Of a stretch of 64,000 bases of DNA, positions 8,882-17,985 are shown one piece after another. The notes under the pieces are model-generated. The model did no database searches. It was not told the origin of the DNA and was given only the letters and a program-made list of their open reading frames with translations. The DNA comes from an uncultured Spartobacteria bacterium (lineage in GTDB: Bacteria; Verrucomicrobiota; Verrucomicrobiia; Chthoniobacterales; Chthoniobacteraceae): the NCBI GenBank assembly GCA_903901425.1, contig CAIURC010000114.1:54273-118272 (forward strand), in the 5' to 3' direction. Numbering within the stretch: position 1 is the first letter of the stretch; the number at the start of each line of letters is the position of its first letter. Position numbers and translations under genes: made by a program.

Positions 8882-10252
8882 ATGACTCTGACCGAAAAAA
8901 TCCTCGCGCGGGCCAGTGGCAAGGCCCACGTGGAACCGGGTGCAAACGTGTGGGTAAACGTAGACGTGCTGATGACACACGACGTCTGTGGCCCAGGCAC
9001 CATTGGGGTTTTCAAACGGGAGTTCGGGAAAGACGCGAAGGTGTGGGACCCGCGCAAGGTGGTGATCATCCCGGACCACTACATTTTCACGGCGGACTCG
9101 ATGTCCAACCGCAACGTGGACATCCTGCGGGAGTTCGTCCGGGAACAGGGACTGCCGTATTTTTACGACGTGATCGACGACCCGAACGGGCACTGGCAGT
9201 TTGACGCGTCCCGGGGCCAGACCAAAGCCCAGTACGGCTCGCGCTACACGGGCGTCTGCCATACCACGCTCCCCTGGAAGGGACACACCCGGCCCGGCGA
9301 GATTCTTTTCGGCACCGATTCGCACACTTGCATGGCCGGTGCGTTCAACCAGTTCGCCACCGGGATCGGCAACACGGACGCCGGGTTCATTCTCGGCACG
9401 GGCAAACTTCTGATCAAGGTGCCCGAGACGATGCGGTTTTTCCTCGAGGGCGCGATGCAACCTGGGGTCATGGCCAAGGACGTCATTCTGCACGTGATCG
9501 GCGACATCGGGTTCGACGGTGCCACCTACCGGGCGATGCAGTGGGAAGGTCCCGGCGTCTACGCGATGAACATGGACGATCGGATGACCATTGCCAACAT
9601 GGCGATCGAAGCCGGGGGCAAGAACGCCATGTTCCCCTGTGACCAGAAAACCCTGGATTATGTCCGGGAACGCACCGCCGAGAACGGCACCCGGGAGGAT
9701 TTTGAGCCGGTGGAATTGGATGCGGACCAGAAGTTCATCTACGACAAAGTGTTCGATCTGTCGAAGCTCGAGCCGACTGTGGCCTGTCATCCCGACCCCG
9801 GCCAGCGTCGGTTGGCCAAGGAAATGTCCAGTGTCCAACTCGACCGCGCTTACATCGGCTCGTGCACGGGAGGCAAGACCAGCGATTTCCTCGCATTCGC
9901 CCAAGTGGTCAAGGGACGCAGCGTCAAGATCGATACCTTCGGAGTGCCGGCCACCACCAAGGTGGTCCGCGAACTCAAGGAAACTCAGTGGGACGGACAG
10001 AGCGTCTGGAACATTTTGGAAAGCGCTGGAGTCCGGATGACAGAAAACGCGTCCTGCGCCGCCTGTCTGGGTGGACCCGTGGATACCTTTGGGCGTCTTA
10101 ACAAACCCATGAAGTGCATCAGCGCCACCAACCGGAATTTCCCCGGGCGCATGGGCAACAAGGAATCCGAAGTGTACCTGGCCAGCCCTTACACGGTTGC
10201 CGCGAGTGCGCTCACCGGGCGTGTCACGGATCCGCGGGAGTTTGTCAGCTGA
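8882..10252 (+). CDS. leuC: 3-isopropylmalate dehydratase large subunit (homoaconitase/aconitase family)
   Basis: 456 residues from the ATG at 8882, preceded by GGAGG at a good distance; an in-frame ATG at 8843 is upstream of that site. The enzyme isomerises 2- to 3-isopropylmalate in leucine synthesis using a 4Fe-4S cluster. The three cluster cysteines are visible: Cys328 in GSCTGG, and Cys392 and Cys395 in SCAACLGG. Other family blocks are VIIPDHYIF, FGTDSHTCMAGAF and the C-terminal NRNFPGRMG. The matching small subunit is encoded 466 bases downstream, with a lipoprotein gene between. A homoaconitase-like role cannot be excluded because the two subfamilies are similar. Confidence 0.92.
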   Translation: MTLTEKILARASGKAHVEPGANVWVNVDVLMTHDVCGPGTIGVFKREFGKDAKVWDPRKVVIIPDHYIFTADSMSNRNVDILREFVREQGLPYFYDVIDDPNGHWQFDASRGQTKAQYGSRYTGVCHTTLPWKGHTRPGEILFGTDSHTCMAGAFNQFATGIGNTDAGFILGTGKLLIKVPETMRFFLEGAMQPGVMAKDVILHVIGDIGFDGATYRAMQWEGPGVYAMNMDDRMTIANMAIEAGGKNAMFPCDQKTLDYVRERTAENGTREDFEPVELDADQKFIYDKVFDLSKLEPTVACHPDPGQRRLAKEMSSVQLDRAYIGSCTGGKTSDFLAFAQVVKGRSVKIDTFGVPATTKVVRELKETQWDGQSVWNILESAGVRMTENASCAACLGGPVDTFGRLNKPMKCISATNRNFPGRMGNKESEVYLASPYTVAASALTGRVTDPREFVS

Positions 10253-10271
10253 GCCGGAGAACCCGCACGCC

Positions 10272-10706
10272 GTGGCAGGGCAGCCCAGCAGTTCAACCCG
10301 AATCGCCGCCCTCTGCGGGGCTGCCACGGCGTTTCTCGCGCTCGCAGCGTGTGCTGCGGTTGGAAAACCGGGGCTGATCCAAGGGAAATCCTGCGTGGTT
10401 GCCGCTGAAAAGGCGCCCTTCTACCGTTACGGACCCGCCCAATCGTTTGGCCCGGATTTTCAACTCCTCAAAGGGAACACGGTTCTTCTGCTCCAGCGCG
10501 GATTCGGGTTCAGCCAGGTGCTGACCGACACCGGCGTGGTGGGATTCGTGCCTACGGAGGATCTCCAGCCGGCCCAGAACCCGGCACAGGCTGCCGACTC
10601 CGTGGATCCGGATGTTCAGCCCGAACTGTTGACAGGGGAACCGGTCCCCGGAAAAAACCGGCCGGCATCTCCCGATTGGGACACCGCCGGACTGCCCAAA
10701 CCGTGA
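10272..10706 (+). CDS. Small lipoprotein with SH3-like segment, between leuC and leuD
   Basis: I place the start at GTG 10272, preceded by GGAG at 10256-10259. This gives a 144-residue protein with a short N-region, a hydrophobic stretch (GAATAFLALAAC) and a lipobox ending in Cys. The frame is also open upstream from 10197, but that part overlaps leuC. The mature part resembles a bacterial SH3-type domain (KAPFYRYGPAQSFGPDFQLLKGNTVLLLQRGFGFSQVLT...GVVGFVPTEDL), followed by a Pro/Asp-rich tail. It would sit in the outer or inner membrane as a lipoprotein. It has no obvious link to leucine synthesis, and its place inside the leu pair is unusual. Confidence 0.7.
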   Translation: MAGQPSSSTRIAALCGAATAFLALAACAAVGKPGLIQGKSCVVAAEKAPFYRYGPAQSFGPDFQLLKGNTVLLLQRGFGFSQVLTDTGVVGFVPTEDLQPAQNPAQAADSVDPDVQPELLTGEPVPGKNRPASPDWDTAGLPKP

Positions 10707-10718
10707 GTTCAGAAATTT

Positions 10719-11264
10719 ATGTCTAAAGTGATTACCAGCCCAGTGTACGTGTGTGCCGATAACATCGACACCGACCAGATTATCCCTGCTCAGTATCTGA
10801 CACTCGTTCCCACCATCCCGGAGGAGTACGAGAAACTCGGGAGCTACGCCCTGATCGGGTTGCCTGACGCCCTCTACCCGGAACGGTTTGTCCAGGAGGG
10901 CCAGACGCAGACCCAATACAAGATCGTGATCGCTGGCAGAAACTTCGGGTGCGGGAGTTCCCGGGAACATGCCCCAATTGCACTCGGCGCAGCTGGCGTG
11001 GAGGCGGTAGTGGCGGAATCGTTTGCCCGGATCTTTTTCCGGAACTGCGTGGCAACCGGCGAACTGTACCCCTACGACTCCAACGAGCGGCTCTGTGATT
11101 TGGTGAAAACTGGCGACATTGCCACGCTCGACTTCGAACAGGACACGCTCACGGTCCATGGCAAAACCTATTCCTTGAAGCCCCTGGGCGAGGTTCGTCC
11201 GGTGATCGACGCCGGCGGGATTTTCAATTACGCCCGCCAGACTGGGATGATCGCTTCCAAATAG
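10719..11264 (+). CDS. leuD: 3-isopropylmalate dehydratase small subunit
   Basis: A 181-residue swivel-domain subunit. The N-terminus carries [16 protein letters not shown], the usual start of LeuD-type proteins, and the active-site loop is [14 protein letters not shown]. The C-terminus ends [13 protein letters not shown]. It completes the heterodimer with the large subunit upstream. It starts 12 bases after the small lipoprotein gene, so leuC, the lipoprotein gene and leuD are probably one transcript. No leuA or leuB is in the window. Confidence 0.93.
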   Translation: MSKVITSPVYVCADNIDTDQIIPAQYLTLVPTIPEEYEKLGSYALIGLPDALYPERFVQEGQTQTQYKIVIAGRNFGCGSSREHAPIALGAAGVEAVVAESFARIFFRNCVATGELYPYDSNERLCDLVKTGDIATLDFEQDTLTVHGKTYSLKPLGEVRPVIDAGGIFNYARQTGMIASK

Positions 11265-11301
11265 GGAGCACCCTTCGGCGGCGGATTGCCGTGCTTTTCA
11301 C

Positions 11302-11330
11302 CCGCCTTGCAGGGCCGGCCTGCAGGGCGG
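11302..11330. repeat. GC-rich inverted repeat between convergent leuD and exonuclease gene
   Basis: CCGCC-T-TGCAGG and CCTGCA-G-GGCGG form a 12-bp stem, including one G-T pair, around a 5-base loop. It lies 38 bases after leuD and between convergent genes. No T-run follows on either strand (a C-run follows on plus), so it is not a textbook intrinsic terminator. It may still stop or stabilise the transcripts. The rest of 11265-11492 is very G/C-rich with no gene visible. Confidence 0.4.
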
Positions 11331-11492
11331 CCCCCCCACAGGGCCCGTCTCGAACGCAAATCTCGGTCCCGAGTCAGGGCCCGAAAGCGGACCCCCCGGA
11401 GATGCGGCTCGTCGTTGCCGCGGGCGGGGGTCGGGTCGGCCTTGTTGGCGGTGGTGAGATGGTGGAGGGGCTGGGAGGGAGGCGGGGGGGGC

Positions 11493-12044
11493 TTACTTCC
11501 AATCCACTGCGACCGATCTGCGCTGCTGGAACCGGTCGTTGTAAAAGAGTTGCTGGTGCGCAATGCCGTACTCGTGCACCAGTTTGGTGCATTTCACGTC
11601 GAAACAGCAGTACTCGGCCACCTCCAGAACCTTTCCCTCCCGCCACCAACGGATCGCATCCAGCCCGTCGCCCGTCTTGCCCACCTGCAGCGTCGCAGTG
11701 GCAATCGCATCCAGCCCCAGTCGGTGGCCCAGCGTCTTCTCAATGTCCACCATCAGATCCAGAGTCCGGCACTGGTGCGGCAGGTCCAGAATCGTGTACC
11801 CCATCAACACCTCGTAGTCGAAATTGATCACGTTGAACCCCACCACCAGATCCGCCCGGACCAACTGGTCCACCAGACTGTCCACGGTCTTTTCCGTGTA
11901 AATCTTGTACCCACCCGTCCGGGTGCTGAACGTCACCCCCACCGACATCCCCATGTCGCGTTTCCGGTCCCAGCCCCCCGCGTCATTCGCGGTCCGCTGG
12001 GTTTCAAGGTCGAAGTAAACAATGTCCGCCGCCATCGGCCCCAT
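11493..12044 (-). CDS. Stand-alone DEDD-type exonuclease-fold (RNase H-like) protein
   Basis: 183 residues; the ATG at 12032 (MAADIVYFDLETQ) is an equally good start. Three exonuclease motifs are visible: Exo I in YFDLETQ (Asp and Glu), Exo II in VVGFNVINFDYEVL (Asp), and Exo III-like YCCFDVKCTKLVHEYG with Asp. This is the ribonuclease H-like YprB/DnaQ-related fold that usually occurs fused to or beside helicases. No helicase is visible nearby here. It presumably degrades or trims nucleic acid, but the substrate is unknown. The gene is downstream of the DUF2851 gene on the same strand, 55 bases away. Confidence 0.78.
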   Translation of the reverse strand: MGPMAADIVYFDLETQRTANDAGGWDRKRDMGMSVGVTFSTRTGGYKIYTEKTVDSLVDQLVRADLVVGFNVINFDYEVLMGYTILDLPHQCRTLDLMVDIEKTLGHRLGLDAIATATLQVGKTGDGLDAIRWWREGKVLEVAEYCCFDVKCTKLVHEYGIAHQQLFYNDRFQQRRSVAVDWK

Positions 12045-12099
12045 GTCTAAATCCGGGCCGGCCCCGAATCAAGGCCCCAGCCCGCCTGGGGAGTCCCAT

Positions 12100-14157
12100 T
12101 TAGCCCGGTTCCTCCGCCCAGCGCTCCAGTTGCTCGGGAAACCTGCACCCGCGGCAACCCGAACAGTCCCGGGCACAGAACTCCTGGTAGAGCTGAAGCA
12201 GCCCCTGCTGGAACCAGGCGTCCTGGAGCCACTCCCGCTCGGGCGGCCGCCGCCCAAACAGGCGTTGCCAGACCACCACCAGCCGCCGGTTCAGGCCTGC
12301 CTTCCGGCCCGGCCCTCCGCCCCCCGGGGCGGCTCCGGATGAACCGGGTGTGGCCGGTGGGCGCCCCTTGGATCCCCGGGCAGCCGCCCCCAGCGGCACC
12401 AGCACATTCGCGCAGATCTCGCTGCTGCGGCCCCTGCCAATCAGGGCCAGCCGCCCGGGCGAGGTCCGGCTTCCCAGCGAAAAATGCCGGTCCCAGTACG
12501 GGTGACGCAGGCTCCGGAAAAAATCCGTGGGATCCCCGGACGCCCGGCGCAGCCGCCGGAACTCGTTCCAGCGGCCCGCCAGCACGGAGAGGGCTGCCAG
12601 ACGCCGGTGCGGATGGTTGGCGGGCCGCTGCCCGCCCACCCGCCACAGCCCTGACGGGAGCCGCAGCTTTTCCCATTCGGCCCGGAGCGGCCACCAGCGG
12701 TCCCAGAGGCTCCGGAGATACTCCCGCGTGGGCGCCGGCATCCCGGCCTCCGGCCGGCAAAGAAAGCCGCTGACCCCAAAAAGCAGCGCCTCCCCGGCAG
12801 GCCCAGCCTCCGCCAGGACACGGAGCGGCACCCGCTGTGCGAGCAGGGTAAACGCCAGTTCGTTCCCCCGGTATCCGAGGGCTCCCGCCACCCCCTGGTA
12901 GAGGGCCTCTTCGTGGCCGTGCCATTCCGCGAGCCGGCCCAGAGCCAGTGCCTTGGCGGCCGTCCTCCGTTCCGCCGCCTCCCCGAGCAACCGGCGGATC
13001 CGTGCCGCCGGGAGCGTGTTCAGCGGCAGCACACACCGGCCCGGGACCGCCTCCAGAAGCGCTTCCCCGCCTCCCAGGCTGAGCCCGGCCATCAGGCCGG
13101 CTGCCGCACAGATTCCCACGGTCCCCGGTGTGAGCCCCGGTGTGAGCCCCGGTGTGAGCCCCGGTGTGAGCCCCGGTGTGAGCCCCGGTGTTTCCGGGGG
13201 CGCCCCCAGCCAGACCTGCGGCACGTGGCGGTGTCCGAGGGTGCGCGTGAAAAACTCGGCGGCCCCGCGGCGCACAAACACATGGAGCACCACCCCCTCA
13301 TACTCGGGGTTGGCCGAGTGCCCGTGCCGTTCCCAGTCCCGGACATCCGGGTCCAGTTCAATGGCGCCCCGGACCGGTGGCCCCCCGGAGAACGAAACCG
13401 TGGCATCGGCAAAATCCGGCCCGGCCTGATGGTTCCACACCCCGGGCTGCAGGATCTCCACGGTCTGTCCGTCGGTGGTCTGGAAACGGTGCCCGAACCC
13501 GCCTCCGAACCAGCGGGCCTGGAGCGCGTACTCGCCGCGCAGCTGCGGCCCCGGGCGGGTGCTGAATCCTGAGGGAGCACCTAAGGGAGTACCAGAGGAA
13601 CCACCAGAGGAACCATCAGAGGGGGAGTTTGGCAGGGGGGAAGGAAGGAGGAGGTGCCCGGAACCCGGGAAAAGTGGTCGGGGAAGAAAGGGCCGCGGCA
13701 GCTCAACGCAGGCTGGATCCATCACCTCCGCAGCCGGCTCCGCCACCCGGGTTGCGCCCGCTTCTGGCACGGGCCTTTCGGCACGGATCTGCGCGGTTCT
13801 GGGCGGCCGGTAGGGTAGAGGCAGGTTGGGTGGCGGTTCCGGAGGGGGCTCTACTGACGTTTCTGGCAGCCGCTCTGGTGCTTGCCCGGAGAATTCCGGT
13901 CCATGGCCGGTCCGGCATCCCACCGGAGACGCCGGCGGAGACGCTGCCGTGCGGGGCCTGCCCCGCACGGTGTGCCGCGTGTCGACGCAGCGCATTTCAT
14001 TGTGGGTTTGCTTGTGAGCTGCTCCGTGAGCTGCTCCGTGAGCCCCGGTTTTTGCGGTGTGCCCTGCGGTGTGCCCTGTGGTGTGCCCTGTGGTGTGCCC
14101 TGTGGTGTGCCCTGTGGTGTGCCCTGTGGTGTGCCCTGTGGTGTTTTTGGATGCCAT
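12100..14157 (-). CDS. DUF2851 family protein with repeat-rich N-terminal extension
   Basis: 685 residues from the ATG at 14157, which has a strong Shine-Dalgarno sequence (GGAGGGG, complement of 14160-14167). The last two thirds are a DUF2851 protein: ALQARWFGGGFGHRFQTTDG, then LQPGVWNHQAGPDFADA, IELDPDVRDWERHGHSANPEYEGVVLHVF, and a C-terminal Cys cluster (FCARDCSGCRGCRFP). The function of this family is unknown. The first 200 residues are low-complexity and lack homologous features. They contain in-frame 12-bp repeats giving Thr-Thr-Gly-His, Gly-Ala-Ala-His and Ser-Ser-Gly-Gly units, and another array inside the domain gives Thr-Pro-Gly-Leu units. If the extension is not translated, a start at 13722 would leave a 540-residue protein of more ordinary size. 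It lies 54 bases downstream of threonine aldolase. Confidence 0.75.
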   Translation of the reverse strand: MASKNTTGHTTGHTTGHTTGHTTGHTTGHTAGHTAKTGAHGAAHGAAHKQTHNEMRCVDTRHTVRGRPRTAASPPASPVGCRTGHGPEFSGQAPERLPETSVEPPPEPPPNLPLPYRPPRTAQIRAERPVPEAGATRVAEPAAEVMDPACVELPRPFLPRPLFPGSGHLLLPSPLPNSPSDGSSGGSSGTPLGAPSGFSTRPGPQLRGEYALQARWFGGGFGHRFQTTDGQTVEILQPGVWNHQAGPDFADATVSFSGGPPVRGAIELDPDVRDWERHGHSANPEYEGVVLHVFVRRGAAEFFTRTLGHRHVPQVWLGAPPETPGLTPGLTPGLTPGLTPGLTPGTVGICAAAGLMAGLSLGGGEALLEAVPGRCVLPLNTLPAARIRRLLGEAAERRTAAKALALGRLAEWHGHEEALYQGVAGALGYRGNELAFTLLAQRVPLRVLAEAGPAGEALLFGVSGFLCRPEAGMPAPTREYLRSLWDRWWPLRAEWEKLRLPSGLWRVGGQRPANHPHRRLAALSVLAGRWNEFRRLRRASGDPTDFFRSLRHPYWDRHFSLGSRTSPGRLALIGRGRSSEICANVLVPLGAAARGSKGRPPATPGSSGAAPGGGGPGRKAGLNRRLVVVWQRLFGRRPPEREWLQDAWFQQGLLQLYQEFCARDCSGCRGCRFPEQLERWAEEPG
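13127..13186. repeat. 12-bp tandem repeat, 5 copies, inside the DUF2851 domain
   Basis: Five perfect copies of GGTGTGAGCCCC (plus strand) encode Thr-Pro-Gly-Leu units on the minus strand. They interrupt the DUF2851 domain between the strand ending QVWLGAPPE and the next conserved segment. Perfect identity suggests recent expansion by slippage. Confidence 0.9.
13586..13621. repeat. 12-bp imperfect repeat, 3 copies, Ser/Gly-rich linker
   Basis: Three units close to GAACCACCAGAG, differing at two or three positions, encode a Ser-Gly-rich linker upstream of the DUF2851 domain. They are more diverged than the other arrays in the same gene. Confidence 0.6.
14014..14049. repeat. 12-bp repeat, two perfect copies and one diverged copy
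   Basis: Two copies of GTGAGCTGCTCC and a third, GTGAGCCCCGGT, encode Gly-Ala-Ala-His units on the minus strand. They lie next to the seven-copy array at 14056-14139. Confidence 0.75.
14056..14139. repeat. 12-bp tandem repeat, 7 copies, at the N-terminus of the DUF2851 gene
   Basis: Seven units of GGTGTGCCCTGT; the first unit has C at the last position. On the minus strand they encode Thr-Thr-Gly-His six times and Thr-Ala-Gly-His once, starting a few codons after the ATG at 14157. The His-rich repeat could bind metal, but the array keeps every frame open and may simply be a slippage-prone minisatellite. Confidence 0.92.
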
Positions 14158-14211
14158 GCCCCCCTCCACTGGAATCTACGGGAGACGGGGGGCGGCTGGA
14201 CGTGCCGGGCT

Positions 14212-15279
14212 TTAGAAAGCGGCGCGGCCCTTTCGAATCAGGGCTGCCCGGAGGTCGGCCGTCAGTGCCGTCACGTCAGATTCCGTGGTGTCCCAGCCGC
14301 ACATCCACCGGCAACCGCCCGCCCCGATGAACCGGTAGAACAGCCAGCCAGAAGCATGGAGGGATTCCGCTACATCCGGTGGGAGTTCCACGAACACGGA
14401 GTTGGCCTGGCGCGGAAACAGGAGCCGGATCTGGCCGGGATGGGTTTCCTGGATTTCAAGAATCCGTTTTTCGAGCAGCGCAGCCATGGCGTTGGCATGT
14501 TGGGCGTTCCGGAGCCAGGCGCCGTCCCGGAGCAGGCCGACCCATGGGGCGCTGAGGAAGCGCATTTTTGAGGCAAGTTGGCCGGCCTGTTTACACCGGT
14601 ATTCGAATTCGTCGGCTAGAGCGCGGTTGAAGAAAACCACGGCCTCGCTGATGGCCATTCCGTTTTTGGTGCCGCCGAAGCAGAGGACATCGACGCCGCG
14701 GCGCCAAGTCAGGTCGGCGGGGCTTGCACCGGTGGCGGCCACGGCGTTGGCGAATCGGGCGCCGTCCATGTGGATTTTGAGGCCGCACTCGGAAGCCTGC
14801 GCGCCCAGAGTCTCGAGTTGGGGGATGGAGTAGATGGTGCCCAGTTCGGTGGCTTGGGTCAGGCTGAGGACCCTGGGTTTGGGGAAATGGATGTCCGTGC
14901 GGCGCCGGACGGTGAGGGGGATGGCCTCCGGGTCGATCCGGCCTTCCTGGCCTGGCAGAAGGAGGATTTTGGTGCCGTTGGAGAAGTATTCCGGGGCGCC
15001 GCATTCGTCGGTTTCGACGTGGGCGAGTTCATGGCAGAGGATGCTGTGGTAGCTGTGGCAGCAGGAGGCGAGGGCGAGGGAATTGGCTGCGGTGCCGTTG
15101 AAAACAAAGAACACCTCGCAGGGGGTCTCAAAAACGTCGCGGAGGAGGTCGCTGGCTTTTTGGGTCCACGGATCGTCGCCGTAAGACCTGGCATGGCCGG
15201 AATTGGCCTCCTGCATGGCTTCCCATGCTTCGGGACAGATGCCCGAGTAGTTGTCACTGGCAAACTGATGGCGGTCCAT
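14212..15279 (-). CDS. ltaE: Low-specificity L-threonine aldolase
   Basis: 355 residues from the ATG at 15279 (MDRHQFASDNYSG, the normal start of the family); an in-frame ATG at 15315 adds 12 unmatched residues. It is a fold-type I PLP enzyme that cleaves threonine or allo-threonine to glycine and acetaldehyde. Visible blocks are SYGDDPWTQKASDLLRDVF, the FNGTAANSLAL phosphate loop, HVETDECGAPEYF, the KIHMDGARFANA strand with the PLP-binding Asp, and the Schiff-base Lys205 in FGGTKNG. It is on the same strand as aspartate aminotransferase upstream (gap 110 bases). Confidence 0.9.
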   Translation of the reverse strand: MDRHQFASDNYSGICPEAWEAMQEANSGHARSYGDDPWTQKASDLLRDVFETPCEVFFVFNGTAANSLALASCCHSYHSILCHELAHVETDECGAPEYFSNGTKILLLPGQEGRIDPEAIPLTVRRRTDIHFPKPRVLSLTQATELGTIYSIPQLETLGAQASECGLKIHMDGARFANAVAATGASPADLTWRRGVDVLCFGGTKNGMAISEAVVFFNRALADEFEYRCKQAGQLASKMRFLSAPWVGLLRDGAWLRNAQHANAMAALLEKRILEIQETHPGQIRLLFPRQANSVFVELPPDVAESLHASGWLFYRFIGAGGCRWMCGWDTTESDVTALTADLRAALIRKGRAAF

Positions 15280-15389
15280 GGGCTGAGGGTGTACCGGTGC
15301 CGGGGGGCGGCGCAAGACGAACAGGGGCGCCGGTCCGTGGCGTGCACGGGGGCGCCCCTGTCAGAGGGAATTTGGGGTTGTGTCCGGGC

Positions 15390-16550
<1,161 letters not shown>

Positions 16551-16606
16551 GGCGGGATTTGGGTTTGAGGACGTTTTCGGTGGTTGAGCTTGGGGTGCGC
16601 CAGGTT

Positions 16607-17773
16607 TCAGCGGGAGTACCAGCCTTCGACCAGCGGTTTGAGGTTGTTTTCGGCGATGTTGATGATGGCCATCTCGCGCCGCGCGTTCTCGGCGGAATCG
16701 GAGGCATGGGCGGCGTTGACCATGATGGTCTGGCCGAACTCGCGGCGGATGGATCCGGGAGGCGCCTTGGAGGGGTCGGTGGGTCCGAGCACCTCGCGGA
16801 TTTTGCGGACGGCATCGATGCCTTGGTAGCAGATGGCAATGCACTTTTCCGAGCCGGGCAGGTTGCGCTGGTCGGGCGGGCATTCGCTGGGCTTGAGGCC
16901 GGCCATGAACTTCACGATCTGCTCCCAGTTTTCGCGGCCGTTGATCGGGCCAAGCAGTTCGCCCAGGCGGCGGACCGTGTCCGGGCTGAAATTGAGATTG
17001 AACTCTTTTTCAAGCAGGGTCCGCGCCTGTTCTGCCGAGCGGTCCTTGAGCTTGTCCATGAGCACCTCGAGCACCGGGCCGTAGAATTCCTCGGCTTGGG
17101 AAACGCTCATCCGGTGGACTTTGAACGCGATGATGTAGAGGCCGGTCCGGGAAAACAGGTCGATCACGCCGCCCGGCCGGGCATTGGGGAACCGGAAATT
17201 GTCGGGCTTGATGAGGACCAGCGTTTTTTCGACGTTGCTGCCGGGCGGAAACGCGACGGTCTGGTCGAGCATGCCGCCGTCGGTATCGGAGTAGGAAGCC
17301 CAGAGCCTGAGATTGGTTTCGGCGCTGAGTGGGTCGGGTGGTGCGAGGACCCCGGGCTCGAAGTAGGTCACGGTGCCGGTGGAATCCGCGATGTAATCGC
17401 CGTACGTGTCACGGATGGTTTCACCGCTGGTGCGTTCATTGACGATGTGGCCGGCCGTTCCGCGGATCTTGGCAACGGCGTCTTCGCCCTTGAACACCAG
17501 AAGCATGACGCGCTGGCGGGTGCCGTCCTCGGACGGCATGAAGTTCTTGAGCACGTACGCGCGGATGAGTTCCTGAATGGCCCGGTGCCGCGGTTCAGGA
17601 TCCGTGACGATGGATTCGGCGTATTTTTCCACCAGCTCACGGCTCGGAGCGATCATGCGCGTGGCCACCAGATCGAGGCCGGTGCGGGAAATCAGGCGGG
17701 CGATGATCCCGCCCGTCCGGGATTTGCGGATCGAGTAGGGAGTGACAATTGCGTACGAAAGTTCCTCGGCCAT
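16607..17773 (-). CDS. ndk: Double-domain nucleoside diphosphate kinase with degenerate first domain
   Basis: 388 residues from the ATG at 17773; a typical NDK is about 140-150. The C-terminal half (from about residue 180) is a recognisable kinase: TLVLIKPDNF with the ATP-site Lys189, the RTGLYIIAFKVHRM strand, SIRREFG, and the phosphohistidine loop NAAHASDSAENARREMA with His356. The N-terminal half repeats the same fold (SYAIVTPYSIRKSRTGGIIARLISRTGLDLVATRM), but Thr11 replaces the lysine and the segment matching the catalytic loop (GVLAPPDPLSAETN) has no His. The first domain is therefore probably structural or regulatory and only the second catalytic. The enzyme would phosphorylate nucleoside diphosphates from ATP. 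Confidence 0.85.
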   Translation of the reverse strand: MAEELSYAIVTPYSIRKSRTGGIIARLISRTGLDLVATRMIAPSRELVEKYAESIVTDPEPRHRAIQELIRAYVLKNFMPSEDGTRQRVMLLVFKGEDAVAKIRGTAGHIVNERTSGETIRDTYGDYIADSTGTVTYFEPGVLAPPDPLSAETNLRLWASYSDTDGGMLDQTVAFPPGSNVEKTLVLIKPDNFRFPNARPGGVIDLFSRTGLYIIAFKVHRMSVSQAEEFYGPVLEVLMDKLKDRSAEQARTLLEKEFNLNFSPDTVRRLGELLGPINGRENWEQIVKFMAGLKPSECPPDQRNLPGSEKCIAICYQGIDAVRKIREVLGPTDPSKAPPGSIRREFGQTIMVNAAHASDSAENARREMAIINIAENNLKPLVEGWYSR

Positions 17774-17985
17774 AGATGGAAACTGCCCGGGGTGAGCTGG
17801 CCGGACCCCATGGATTCCGGTCAAAATCTCGCCTCAGGCAGGAGATTTTTTGAAATAAAGCGGTTAAAGTGGGGGGAAACCCTAATTCCACGGCACCAGA
17901 AGCGTCAACGGATTTGTGGGAGGCCGGGGGTCCGCCCGGGGCGGGTTCTTGCAACCGCGGCCAGACCAGCGATGATGGGGGCCGA

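Noticed and set aside
8474..10327. 617-codon open frame on the minus strand over leuC
   Set aside because: It is opposite leuC, which has all three cluster cysteines and a good ribosome site. Only its downstream part, in another frame from 8766, is the real SRPBCC gene.
11302..11330. Intrinsic terminator for leuD
   Set aside because: The stem is strong but there is no T-run after it on either strand, so I list it only as an inverted repeat.
14014..14139. Possible CRISPR array
   Set aside because: The units are 12 bases and directly adjacent, with no spacers; they are coding minisatellites.
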